Origin: Myxococcus virescens
GTDB taxonomy: Bacteria > Myxococcota > Myxococcia > Myxococcales > Myxococcaceae
Assembly (NCBI RefSeq): GCF_900101905.1
Contig: NZ_FNAJ01000007.1
Span: 186,001 to 250,000 of the forward strand
DNA length: 64,000 nt
Direction of reading: 5' to 3'
The position numbers and the translations under genes are program-made. Positions 17,920 to 25,814 of the stretch are shown here, in pieces. Numbering within the stretch: the first letter of the stretch is position 1; every line of letters starts with the position of its first letter. Below the pieces are notes generated by a model. The model was given only the letters and a program-made list of their open reading frames with translations. It was not told where the DNA came from and did no database searches.

Positions 17920-19169
17920 GGCGTAGTGCCCTCACCAGCATGGGTGGGAGGAAAGCGGCCCCCGGAGTCGACCGGCGACGTCTCGGGAGCGGCGCTGGCG
18001 CTGCCCCGCGTCTCCCAGCTCCCCGAGTCCAGCGTCAGCAGTGCCAGCGGCGTGAAGAGCGCGTACGTCACCGGCATCAGCAGGGCCATGGGCAGGAAAC
18101 TGGCGCCGTGGACTCGCCGGTCCGCGGGAAGGTGCCGTGTTTCGATTCGATAGATGACCCCCAGCAAGCCGATGACCAGGAAGTGGAAGGCGAGGATGTC
18201 CCAGAACTCGCCGGTCAGGACGTTGTGCACGATGACCAGCGGGTAGGAGAGGAGCAGCGCGAGCTGCGACACGTAGTGGACCGCCACGACCGGGTGGAGC
18301 CGCCAGGCGTGTGACAGGCCGCCCAGCAGGTCCACCAGGTTGGAGCGGCGCCACCGGAGCTGCTGGGAGAAGTACCCGGCCAGCGTCGACGGCGCGGCGG
18401 TGAAGCAAAAGGCGTCCAGCGTGTAGACGGTCTCGTAGTCGTGCTTGACGATTTGCCGCGTGAGGAACCGGTCCTCGCCGTACTTGATGGGGATGCCCGC
18501 GATGGCGCGCGCCTCGAGGATGGGCTCCAGCTCCAACAGCACGTGGCGGCGGTAGGCGGTGAGGCAGCCCGACAGGCACATCACCTGGCGGAAGCTGCGC
18601 TCCAGGTCCTTGAGCCACTCCTGGGCGAAGTGGAACTTGATTTCAATCATCCGCGTCATCCAGTTCTGATGACGGTTCGTCACGTAGGTTCGGCCGCCCA
18701 CCGCGGCGATGCGCGGGCTGACGAAGCGGCGCACCAGCTGGCGGACGGCGGCCTTGTCGACGATGACGTCCGAGTCCACCGACACGATGATTTCCGCGTC
18801 CGTGGCGGCCTTCACCGCGCGGTTGATGCCCTTGCGCTTGCCCATGTTCTCCGGGTTGCGCATGACGATGACGTTGGGATTTCCCTCCGCCGCCTTCAGT
18901 GCCCAGGCGTAGCTGTCGTCCTTGGAGCAGTCATCCACCACCACGATTTGCAGCAGGTGGCTGGGATAGTCCTGCTCCAGGAGACTTCGAACGCCGTGGT
19001 AGATGCCTTCGCCTTCGTTGAACAGCGGGATGACGATGGCGACTCGTGGCAGGTAGGTGTCGTCGACTCTGTCGAACTTCCGCCCCTTCAGGCGCCGTAG
19101 CAATGGCCCGAGGACATAGCGGTTCATCAGAACCACCATGAATAGTAACTGAATTGGAAAGAGCTCCAT
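17916..19169 (-). CDS. Processive family 2 glycosyltransferase (polysaccharide synthase)
   Basis: 417 residues from ATG 19169; an upstream in-frame start lacks homology. One N-terminal helix, a GT2 catalytic domain and about four C-terminal membrane helices give the topology of hyaluronan, cellulose and alginate synthases. All processive-GT2 motifs are present: VVVDD (Asp79, Asp80), VDSD (Asp132, Asp134), GED (Glu232, Asp233) and QQLRW (Q-x2-RW, 269-273). These mark an enzyme that polymerises and translocates a beta-linked glycan through its own membrane pore, without Wzx/Wzy. It is the first gene of an operon with a HlyD-like adaptor, a TolC-like channel and a secreted jelly-roll protein. 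The sugar is unknown. There is no PilZ domain. Confidence 0.88.
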   Translation of the reverse strand: MELFPIQLLFMVVLMNRYVLGPLLRRLKGRKFDRVDDTYLPRVAIVIPLFNEGEGIYHGVRSLLEQDYPSHLLQIVVVDDCSKDDSYAWALKAAEGNPNVIVMRNPENMGKRKGINRAVKAATDAEIIVSVDSDVIVDKAAVRQLVRRFVSPRIAAVGGRTYVTNRHQNWMTRMIEIKFHFAQEWLKDLERSFRQVMCLSGCLTAYRRHVLLELEPILEARAIAGIPIKYGEDRFLTRQIVKHDYETVYTLDAFCFTAAPSTLAGYFSQQLRWRRSNLVDLLGGLSHAWRLHPVVAVHYVSQLALLLSYPLVIVHNVLTGEFWDILAFHFLVIGLLGVIYRIETRHLPADRRVHGASFLPMALLMPVTYALFTPLALLTLDSGSWETRGSASAAPETSPVDSGGRFPPTHAGEGTTP

Positions 19170-19300
19170 CCGTCCCTGCCCCCCATCACGCCACGAGCCG
19201 CCCTCGTCGCGACCCCACCCGCCGCTGCGAACCCCAACACGAGCGAGCGAAAGGTTGGCGGGGGCAACGGTGTGTGCCATCTGCCTCCAGGGTCAGAGAC

Positions 19301-19319
19301 AGTGGCCATCAGTGGCCAT
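19301..19319. repeat. Tandem AGTGGCCAT direct repeat in divergent promoter region
   Basis: Two copies of AGTGGCCAT in direct orientation, 10 bases apart (one helical turn), each containing the palindrome TGGCCA. They lie in the 200-base gap between the polysaccharide operon and the divergent phosphopantetheinyl transferase gene. Helical phasing makes them a candidate site for a regulator of either gene. Confidence 0.35.
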
Positions 19320-19370
19320 GCCACGCAGAAGCACGCAGGAGCGAGCAGGCAGCGGTGGTAGAAAGGGGGC

Positions 19371-20147
19371 ATGCCGACAGACTTCCAGCCCCTCGCGCTG
19401 CGTCCGGATGAGGTCCATGTATGGATTGTCGAGCCCGAGCGCATCGACGACCGGCGCCTCCTGGATGCCTACTGGGCGCTGCTGGACGCGAAGGAGCGCG
19501 ACAAGCAGCAGCGCTTCCGCTTCGAGCGACACCAGCGCCAGTACCTGGTGAGCCATGCGCTGGTGCGGCTGACGCTGTCCCGCTACGCGCCGGTGGCGCC
19601 GGAGGCCTGGGCCTTCGACACCAACACGTACGGCCGGCCGGTGGTGCGGGGGGCGTGGGGCCCGAAGCTGCGCTTCAACCTGTCCCATACGGACGGCATG
19701 GCGCTGGTGGCGGTGGGCTGGGACGCGGAGCTGGGCGCGGACGTGGAGGACGCGCAGCGGAAGGGGGAGACGGTGGAGATCGCCGACCACTACTTCGCCG
19801 CCTCGGAAGTGGCGGCGCTGAAGGCCCTGCCGCCGGAGCGGCACCGGGAGCGCTTCTTCGAGTACTGGACGCTGAAGGAGTCCTACATCAAGGCGCGTGG
19901 CGCGGGGCTGTCGCTGCCGCTGGACCAGTTCGCCTTCCACCTGGAGCCGGGACAGGCGCCGCGCATCTCCTTTGACCCGCGGATGCAAGACGTGCCGGAC
20001 GCGTGGCAGTTCGTTCAGCTGCGCCCGTCGGAGCGGCACCAGGCGGCGGTAGCGGTGAACCGGCCCCGTGGGCAGCCGCTGACGGTGCGCTGGCAGTTCA
20101 CGGTGCCGCTGGCCGGGGACACGCCGCCCCGGTTCCAGGCGGTGTAG
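19371..20147 (+). CDS. Sfp-type 4'-phosphopantetheinyl transferase
   Basis: A 258-residue enzyme of the Sfp class, which moves phosphopantetheine from coenzyme A to the serine of carrier domains in polyketide, non-ribosomal peptide or fatty acid synthases. Diagnostic motifs are RFNLSHTDG (about 101-109), the metal-binding GADVED (Asp124, Glu126) and FEYWTLKESYIKARG (Trp166, Lys169, Glu170, Lys174). Length fits the family. The next gene, in opposite orientation, is a type II thioesterase, the usual partner in secondary metabolism, and a CmlA-like hydroxylase follows. No synthetase lies in the window, so this enzyme may serve carriers encoded elsewhere. Confidence 0.93.
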   Translation: MPTDFQPLALRPDEVHVWIVEPERIDDRRLLDAYWALLDAKERDKQQRFRFERHQRQYLVSHALVRLTLSRYAPVAPEAWAFDTNTYGRPVVRGAWGPKLRFNLSHTDGMALVAVGWDAELGADVEDAQRKGETVEIADHYFAASEVAALKALPPERHRERFFEYWTLKESYIKARGAGLSLPLDQFAFHLEPGQAPRISFDPRMQDVPDAWQFVQLRPSERHQAAVAVNRPRGQPLTVRWQFTVPLAGDTPPRFQAV

Positions 20148-20156
20148 ACGGCGGGC

Positions 20157-20963
20157 TCAGGGCGCGCGGCCCATCCACCGGTTCAGGTCCTCGCTGATGT
20201 GCGCGAGGAGGGCGTCCCGCTGCGACTTGATGAAGAAGTGGCCGCCGGGGAAGAGGCGGACGCGGACGTCCTCGCTCCGCGTCTCGTCGCGCCAGCGCTC
20301 CAGGTTCGCGGTGGGGACGTGCTTGTCGTCGGGCGAGCCGACGACGGAGATGGGGACCTCCAGCTTCGCGGGCTGGGGGCCGTCCTCCGTGAAGGCGATG
20401 CCGAAGTCGGCGCGCAGCATGGGCAGCACCAGCTCCAGCAGCTCGCGGTGCTGGAAGATCTCCTCGGGCGTGCCGTCGTAGCGCCGCAGCTGCGCGATGA
20501 ACTCCGGTTCGGGCAGGTGGTGGATGGGCTCGCGGGTGTTGACGGACGGCGGCCCTGCGGCCCCCAGGAACAGGCCCACGGGGCGCGGGCCGTTGCGGGC
20601 CTGGAGGCGCCTGGCGAGCTCCAGGGAGATGCGAGCGCCCATGCTGTAACCGAAGAAGGCGAAGGGCCGGTCCAGCAGCGGCGCGATGGCGGGCAGCAGC
20701 GCGTCCACCAGGGCAGGCAGGCTGCCAATGGGCTTCTCGGACAGGCGGCGCTCGCGCCCGGGGAGCTGGACGGGGCACAGCTCCACACCCGCCGGCAGGC
20801 CCTGGCTCCACTGGTTGTAGATGGCCACGCTGCCACCGGCGTACGGCAGGCAGAACAGCCGCAGCCGCGGGTCCGTCAACGGCTTCCGGGTGGGGAACCA
20901 GCGGTCGGGGGCATGAGGGCTCGAGTTGGACGCGCTTTGCATGACGTGAAGGCTCTGTCGCAT
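20157..20963 (-). CDS. Type II thioesterase (alpha/beta hydrolase)
   Basis: About 268 residues with an alpha/beta-hydrolase fold of the TEII/GrsT family. Hallmarks are RLFCLPYAGGS, VELCPVQLPGRE, the nucleophile elbow GYSMGA, and the acid and histidine in SPDDKHVP and FPGGHFFI. Type II thioesterases clear stalled or mis-primed acyl groups from carrier domains of NRPS and PKS assembly lines. Two in-frame starts (20963, and 20942 within MQSASNSS) are both possible, since no ribosome binding site stands out. The gene converges on the phosphopantetheinyl transferase with a 9-base gap. Together with the di-iron hydroxylase it implies a peptide or polyketide pathway elsewhere. Confidence 0.9.
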   Translation of the reverse strand: MRQSLHVMQSASNSSPHAPDRWFPTRKPLTDPRLRLFCLPYAGGSVAIYNQWSQGLPAGVELCPVQLPGRERRLSEKPIGSLPALVDALLPAIAPLLDRPFAFFGYSMGARISLELARRLQARNGPRPVGLFLGAAGPPSVNTREPIHHLPEPEFIAQLRRYDGTPEEIFQHRELLELVLPMLRADFGIAFTEDGPQPAKLEVPISVVGSPDDKHVPTANLERWRDETRSEDVRVRLFPGGHFFIKSQRDALLAHISEDLNRWMGRAP

Positions 20964-21048
20964 GGCCACGGAAAACGGGTCAAGTCCCGGAGGCCGCGTG
21001 GCGTGTTAGCGTTTCGGGGACGCGCAGGGGCGTCATTCTGGAGTCACC

Positions 21049-21606
21049 ATGGGGCGTTCCGCGGGCTTCATACTCTGGCTGACGGGTCTGTCAGGTGCGG
21101 GCAAGAGCACCTTGTCCCGTGCCCTGCGTGCGCACCTGGCCTCGTCGATGCCTGTGGAGGTGCTGGACGGGGATGAGGTGCGCACCTGGCTGTCCCACGG
21201 ACTGGGCTTCACCCGCGAGGACCGCGAGGAGAACGTGCGCCGCATCGGTCATGTGGCCCGGCTGCTGGCGAAGCACGGGGTGGGGGTCATCGCCGCGGCC
21301 ATCTCGCCCTATGCGAACTCGCGCGCCGAGGTGCGCCGGCTGGCCGAGGAGGCGGGCATCCCCTTCGTGGAGATCTTCGTCCAGGCGCCGCTGGACGTGC
21401 TCATCGCCCGGGACGTGAAGGGGCTCTACAAGAAGGCGCTGGCCGGCGAGCTGGCGCACTTCACCGGCGTGTCGGACCCCTATGAGGCGCCTGACGCGCC
21501 CGACGTCACCGTCCGCTCGGATGTGGACACCGTGGAGGCGGGCCTGTGGCGCGTCTTGGAGACGCTGCGAAAGCGGGGCCTGCTCGACGCCGCCGCGGCG
21601 GCGTGA
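21049..21606 (+). CDS. cysC: Adenylylsulfate (APS) kinase
   Basis: A 185-residue CysC-type kinase that phosphorylates APS to PAPS, the donor for sulfate reduction or sulfotransferases. Walker A is GLSGAGKST (about 14-22). Also present are LDGDEVR, the APS-binding [31 protein letters not shown], and [23 protein letters not shown], which is highly characteristic. The length equals stand-alone CysC enzymes. No cysDN or reductase gene is adjacent. The neighbouring thioesterase and hydroxylase genes hint that PAPS may feed sulfation of a metabolite or surface glycan, but this is inferred from position alone. Confidence 0.94.
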   Translation: MGRSAGFILWLTGLSGAGKSTLSRALRAHLASSMPVEVLDGDEVRTWLSHGLGFTREDREENVRRIGHVARLLAKHGVGVIAAAISPYANSRAEVRRLAEEAGIPFVEIFVQAPLDVLIARDVKGLYKKALAGELAHFTGVSDPYEAPDAPDVTVRSDVDTVEAGLWRVLETLRKRGLLDAAAAA

Positions 21607-21663
21607 AGCGCGTCCCCGAGGTGGCGGAACGTCCGCGCACCTCGGGGGAACGGAGGCGCGGAC

Positions 21664-23253
21664 TCAGGCGAGGATGCGCTCCATCTTCACGTAGGGGCGC
21701 TCGGCCTGGATGCCCTTCGTGCGGCAGTGCTCCAGGAACTTGTTCGACTCGACAATCTGCGGGGCCTTGTCGTCGTAGACGAGGATCATCACGTGGCGCA
21801 GCCACGGCTCCTGGCCCATGGCGTAGACGTAGACCTCCTTGGGCGACAGGTAGTTGGTGATTTCGATGGCGCGAGCGCTGTCGGAGCCGTTGAGCCGGCG
21901 GGCCTGGTCCATCTTCCGGGGCAGGGGATTGCACAGCAGCGGGCCGTACATCCAGCTCATCGGGCCGCCTTCGCACTCCATGCCGAGGAACAGCACGTCG
22001 ATGGTGCCGACGATGTCGCGCAGGTGCTGGTACATGCGCGGCTCGATGGCGTTGGAGTCCGCGGCCATCAGCATGGACTTGCCGCCCAGGCGCACCAGGT
22101 GCGCCGTCTTGGCCTGGATGGCCAGATCGCTGTGCTCGCCCAGGAAGGGAAGGCCGGTGATGGAGCCGCCCGGCACGGGAATCTCCTGGAGGTCGTCAAT
22201 CTCCACCACGTTCTTGAAGCCGTTGTGGTGGAGCATCAGTCGCAGCGACGGGTCCGCCAGTGAGTTGCCGTTGTTGCGCGGGACGATGATGCAGCCCACC
22301 CGGTGCCGCAGCTGGATGAGCGTCTCCATCATCAGGTGGTCTGCGTGGCCGTGCGTGAGGACCACGTAGTCGATGCGCTCGGGCAGGTCGGAGTGGGTGA
22401 AGCGGGGGAGGTCCGTGGGGAACTCGTAGCTGATGACGGGGTCGGTGAGGATGCTGACGTCCTTCGTCTCCAGCAGCACGCAGGCGTGGCCGAAGTAGCG
22501 CACGCGCACGCCCTCTCCGCTGTAGCGCTCCGTGCGGCGGGGCTCGACGTCCGTGAAGAGCGCGGCGAAGGCGTCCGCGGCGGAGGCGGGCACGCCGAGC
22601 ATCTCCGCGACCTGTCCGGGCGAGCCCGGCGTGTGGCGCATGCGGAAGAGGGCGTCCAGTCCTTCATGCTTGTAGGGGACGCGCAGCCAGAGGGGCGTGT
22701 CCTCCTCCAGGCGGGGCGTGCTGAAGATGTAGGGCCGCCAGTCGCCGTCCACCTGCATGAGCGTCACGCTCTGCGAGGACTCCTTGTGGAAGGGGCTGCG
22801 GTACAGGAGCGGCTCGATGTACCGCGCGCTGGCGCGGTTGCTCAGGTCGTACGTGAGCTCCACGTAGCCGCGGAGGATGTCGGGCACCTTGGCGTAGAGG
22901 CCCTCCAGGGAGCCGCCGTTGTTGGGCGCCATGAGCTGCTCCAGCTCGGCCACCGCCTTGGTGTACGCGAGCATGTTGGCCTGCTCCTTCTGCGTCCGCT
23001 CCAGGAGCTCCTTCACGCGCGGGGCCTTCGCCGCCGGGTGGTTGATGAACGGGCCGCCCATCAGCATCGGGTTCTTCAGGGCCGCCACGTGCACGTCCGG
23101 GTTCGCCACGAAGGACTGCATCAGCTTCTGGTGCAGGTTCGTCACGAACAGCGGGGCCGTCGCCGGAGACAGCAGGTACCACCACGCGTACCACTGATTG
23201 TAGAGCGGCTCGATGGCGACGTTCGGCTTGAGGTACATGGGGCGGTCCAGCAT
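21664..23253 (-). CDS. CmlA-like di-iron MBL-fold beta-hydroxylase
   Basis: 529 residues from ATG 23253 (GGAGGA site). The first 240 residues form a helical domain containing WYAWWYLLSP; the remainder is a metallo-beta-lactamase fold with THGHADH (His301, His303, Asp305, His306), GEHSD (Glu373 where hydrolases have His) and AADSNA (Asp399). CmlA of chloramphenicol synthesis, which beta-hydroxylates an amino acid bound to an NRPS carrier, has nearly the same length and, as I recall, ligands His305, His307, Asp309, His310, Glu377 and Asp403: the same spacing shifted by four. YVYAMGQEPWLRH may supply the last His. I infer a carrier-bound amino-acid hydroxylase. A hydrolase is the alternative. 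Confidence 0.72.
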   Translation of the reverse strand: MLDRPMYLKPNVAIEPLYNQWYAWWYLLSPATAPLFVTNLHQKLMQSFVANPDVHVAALKNPMLMGGPFINHPAAKAPRVKELLERTQKEQANMLAYTKAVAELEQLMAPNNGGSLEGLYAKVPDILRGYVELTYDLSNRASARYIEPLLYRSPFHKESSQSVTLMQVDGDWRPYIFSTPRLEEDTPLWLRVPYKHEGLDALFRMRHTPGSPGQVAEMLGVPASAADAFAALFTDVEPRRTERYSGEGVRVRYFGHACVLLETKDVSILTDPVISYEFPTDLPRFTHSDLPERIDYVVLTHGHADHLMMETLIQLRHRVGCIIVPRNNGNSLADPSLRLMLHHNGFKNVVEIDDLQEIPVPGGSITGLPFLGEHSDLAIQAKTAHLVRLGGKSMLMAADSNAIEPRMYQHLRDIVGTIDVLFLGMECEGGPMSWMYGPLLCNPLPRKMDQARRLNGSDSARAIEITNYLSPKEVYVYAMGQEPWLRHVMILVYDDKAPQIVESNKFLEHCRTKGIQAERPYVKMERILA

Positions 23254-23434
23254 GGCGGTCTCCTCCGAGCGAGGTCCGGAAAACGTCGGGAAATTGGCAA
23301 GCGTGGGGCCCGTAGATACACGGATTCGAAGGGTGATGCACGGGGCCAACACGGCGCATCTTTTGCGTTAGCTCAACCGTGCGAGCATCCGGGCGTATCC
23401 CTTTCATCGTGCAACCCGAGCAAGGAGCGTCCCG

Positions 23435-23731
23435 ATGAAGGCAGCTTGGAATGTTGTGCTGGCCTTGATGGTGGGAGTGGCCGTGGGCTGCGGCGTTGGG
23501 GCCATGGATTCGGAGGACGTGCAGGATGAGGCGCTCGGCACGTCGGAAGCCACGCTCGCGGTCTGTGGAGATGGTGTCTGCGAATTCGGCGAGCGGTTGA
23601 GCTGTCCCCTTGATTGCCCACGTGGTGAGTTCTGTGGAAACGGCGCGTGCTGTCCTGGGGAGACGGCCCGGACCTGTCCCGAGGACTGCACGCAGGGCGA
23701 CCCAGGGCGTTACTGCTACCGGGCGCACTGA
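23435..23731 (+). CDS. Small Cys-rich lipoprotein with two CG-x-G repeats
   Basis: 98 residues; AAGGAG site upstream of ATG 23435. A signal peptide ends in AVGCG (lipobox, Cys19). The mature part contains two copies of a motif of the type CGDGVCEFGE...SCPLDC and CGNGACCPGE...TCPEDC, each with Cys residues at matching places and acidic Asp/Glu positions. Such repeats recur in myxobacterial surface proteins and look like disulfide-stabilised or metal-binding modules. Function unknown. The gene stands alone, divergent from the CmlA-like gene. Confidence 0.75.
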   Translation: MKAAWNVVLALMVGVAVGCGVGAMDSEDVQDEALGTSEATLAVCGDGVCEFGERLSCPLDCPRGEFCGNGACCPGETARTCPEDCTQGDPGRYCYRAH

Positions 23732-23822
23732 GTCCCTGACGGGGCCTCGACGGGCGCGCGAGAAACGGGTCCCCGTTGCCCGCGCGCCGTTCCGCCGTGT
23801 CAGATTGGGCGGGGCGTTTTCG

Positions 23823-24098
23823 CTACATCGCGAAGCAGCCGTAGACCTTCTCGTAGTAGGAGGTCTTCGTGCCGTTGAGGACCGTCTCCGGCGTGCTGCA
23901 GCCGCAGAGGAGTTCACCGACCTTGGTGACCTTCGCGGGTTCCGCGTAGTACGTGATGACGTAATCCCGGCCGGTGATGTCACGACAGGGGATCGCCTGG
24001 GCCTCCGTTTCGAGCTCGGTGGCGGTCTCCTCTTCGATGCCGCCACAGCCCGTCATCAGCCCTACTGCCAGCAGACCCACCATGATGCCTGTACGCAT
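23823..24098 (-). CDS. Small lipoprotein, DUF6289-like
   Basis: 91 residues from ATG 24098, with AGGGGAA upstream. The signal peptide has lipobox LMTGC (Cys18). The short mature part has VITYYAEP, VGELLCGCS, GTKTSYYEKVYGC, a pattern that resembles the short DUF6289-type lipoproteins, though I am unsure of the match. Three or four cysteines could form disulfides. Function unknown. It ends just before a convergent small lipoprotein gene. Confidence 0.7.
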   Translation of the reverse strand: MRTGIMVGLLAVGLMTGCGGIEEETATELETEAQAIPCRDITGRDYVITYYAEPAKVTKVGELLCGCSTPETVLNGTKTSYYEKVYGCFAM

Positions 24099-24457
24099 GA
24101 ATTCCCCTTTTGTGAGAAGGTGATGCGTTCTCAGGATAGCTAGAGAACGCGTCAATGGCACCTGGGGGCTGCGGACTGTCGGAATGCGAACGGGCCCACT
24201 CGGTCTGTCGACGAGGCGCCCACGCGGGAACAGCACCGCTCCATGGCGGATGCCCTTCATCGTGAGGTCCTCGGGCTGTGTCTGGATGGTGTTCATGGCA
24301 TTGAGGGGCACGAGGAGATTGAAGAGCACTTTCTCCGGCATGTGCTTGCTGTCAGGGTTCAACGTCAGGTCGCGGGCAATGTCTCGGGTCTGCCGCAAGG
24401 CGACGACGCGGTCGAGGGCGACGGCCGAGCGCACTCAAGTCAGGGCGCCAGGTGCGT
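24099..24457. other. Gap with a coding-like fragment, no intact gene
   Basis: Read on the minus strand, bases 24434 to about 24190 keep a G/C-rich third codon position and translate into protein-like sequence (LRQTRDIARDLTLNPDSKHM, FNLLVPLNAMNTIQ) beginning with a GTG that directly follows a TGA. There is no ribosome binding site, and the frame runs on without a stop into the lipoprotein gene. It looks like the remnant of a lost gene rather than a functional one. Nothing else was seen. Confidence 0.4.
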
Positions 24458-24982
24458 TCAGCGTGCTCCTACAATCTTCGTCAACCAGGTTTTCGAGGCC
24501 CCGTGGGAAGTGCTGAACCGAAGTCCGTCATGCCAGATGACCGAAATGCCTAGGGCCGCCAGGAGGCGTTCGCGCTTGTTGCTGAGTCGGCGGTTCACAA
24601 CGAGGCAGAGTTCGTCCTCTTTCGATCCATGCTCATGGCGGTACTCGAATAGCTGAGCAAGGGCGGCCCGCGTTTGGTGTACCTCGTGGCGGCCCAGCGT
24701 CTTGGCTTCGAAAATGACTCGTGGTCCACCCCCAGGACTGTGGGCCCACAGAACAATAGCTCCAGGACCCTCGTTGATATGCGTCCAGCCATTCTTCTGC
24801 AGCAGCGCGTGTAGTTCGACGAGAAGGTCATGGTGGGCTTTCATTGCCTTCTCTTTCAGGACAAGCGTCTCGTCTGGATCTGCGTGCTGTTCTCTCTTTG
24901 TGAAGTCGGCTGGCGTTCGCGCTGGCTCGAAGGGCTGGTTGCGAAACGTCGTTGTGGGTAGGGGAAGCAGCACGCCAGTCAT
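24458..24982 (-). CDS. PD-(D/E)xK nuclease-like protein
   Basis: Up to 174 residues; an internal ATG at 24844 with an AGAGAAGG site gives a 128-residue form (MKAHHDLL). The core resembles restriction-endonuclease-like folds: VIFEAKTLG supplies the E-x-K pair and is followed by QTRAALAQLFEYR, like the Q-x-x-x-Y helix of RecB-type nucleases. A candidate acid upstream is the Glu in NEGPG. Codon use and base composition are clearly less GC-rich than in neighbours, suggesting transfer. The upstream ORF is in the same frame, separated by a single TGA directly before the ATG. Host partner genes such as a methyltransferase are absent. Active-site assignment is tentative. Confidence 0.5.
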   Translation of the reverse strand: MTGVLLPLPTTTFRNQPFEPARTPADFTKREQHADPDETLVLKEKAMKAHHDLLVELHALLQKNGWTHINEGPGAIVLWAHSPGGGPRVIFEAKTLGRHEVHQTRAALAQLFEYRHEHGSKEDELCLVVNRRLSNKRERLLAALGISVIWHDGLRFSTSHGASKTWLTKIVGAR

Positions 24983-25249
24983 TCAGCGTCCGCACGGGCG
25001 CATTGCGGTAAATGGGAAGTCGTTGCTGTGTCCCCAGTCGATGACGTTTGCGAGGGACTTCCCAACGACTTTGCTATAGCCGCGCTCGGTGAATGCTCCA
25101 TGGGAGTTGGAGCGAGATGACCCTGGCTTGATGAGACTGCATTCGGTGGTGTGAATGACGAAGTACGACGGGAGTAGCGACTTCGTCACGTTCGCGATGA
25201 ATCCGGTCGAGTTTGCCGCACGCCAAGTGGCGTCGTCGATCGACGCATG
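24983..25249 (-). pseudogene. In-frame upstream fragment of the nuclease-like ORF
   Basis: The frame is open from a TAG at 25250-25252 to the TGA at 24983-24985 and reads protein-like sequence (DDATWRAANSTGFIANVTKS, FTERGYSKVVGKSLANVIDW). Only a GTG at 25189 could start it, without a ribosome binding site. Because the next ORF begins with ATG directly after the TGA in the same frame, the two may once have been one protein broken by a nonsense change. The base composition matches the less GC-rich neighbour. Confidence 0.4.
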
Positions 25250-25343
25250 CTACCTGCTCCCTTTCGACAAGCCAGCGTGCCAGCGAGATGCACCAGGCGG
25301 GTGTGGAGCATGACGGCATTCGCGGAGGCAGCTCTTCGTGTGG

Positions 25344-25763
25344 TTACGGCTGCATTGCGAGGATGCGCCAGGCGTTCACGTCAATCGCATAGGTGGCGCC
25401 TCCCTCCAGCGTGGGCGCCGTTCCGATGTCGCACTTCTTCGGGTTCGGGATGATGCTGACGAGCACAACCCCGGGGGAGGCCGGCGCTGTTGCGACCTCG
25501 TAGGACTCGCGGCGGTTGAGGCACTCATAGAGCGGTGTGGCGTCCTTGGGCAGCTTCCGGTCCCAGGGCAGGTAGTCCTCCATGGCGAGCTGGATGGCAC
25601 GCAGGGTGGTGCCGCTGATGATCTGTAGCCCTTCGCTTGGAATCGCGAGCGGGATTGCGAAGGCGGCAGCCTCTTCCGGCGGCGCATGCACCGGGCGCGG
25701 CGGCCGTTGGAACAGGGCGCATGCGGGCAGCACGCAAAGAAGGGGGAGCAGAACGCGCTTCAT
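25344..25763 (-). CDS. Small lipoprotein paired with JAMM lipoprotein
   Basis: 139 residues from ATG 25763 with a GGAGG site. The signal peptide ends in VLPAC (lipobox, Cys13). A Pro-rich spacer precedes a compact domain with RAIQLAMEDYLPW, TPLYECLNRRESYEV, GVVLVSIIPNPKKC and GATYAIDVNAWRILA; two cysteines (in YEC and KKC) may pair. The family is not recognised. It follows the JAMM-motif lipoprotein in the same direction after about 50 bases, so the two are probably cotranscribed and may act together in the envelope. Confidence 0.7.
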   Translation of the reverse strand: MKRVLLPLLCVLPACALFQRPPRPVHAPPEEAAAFAIPLAIPSEGLQIISGTTLRAIQLAMEDYLPWDRKLPKDATPLYECLNRRESYEVATAPASPGVVLVSIIPNPKKCDIGTAPTLEGGATYAIDVNAWRILAMQP

Positions 25764-25814
25764 GGGGCCTCCGTGCGGGCAACGATTTCGGATGTGCATC
25801 GACACGCTCAGCCC

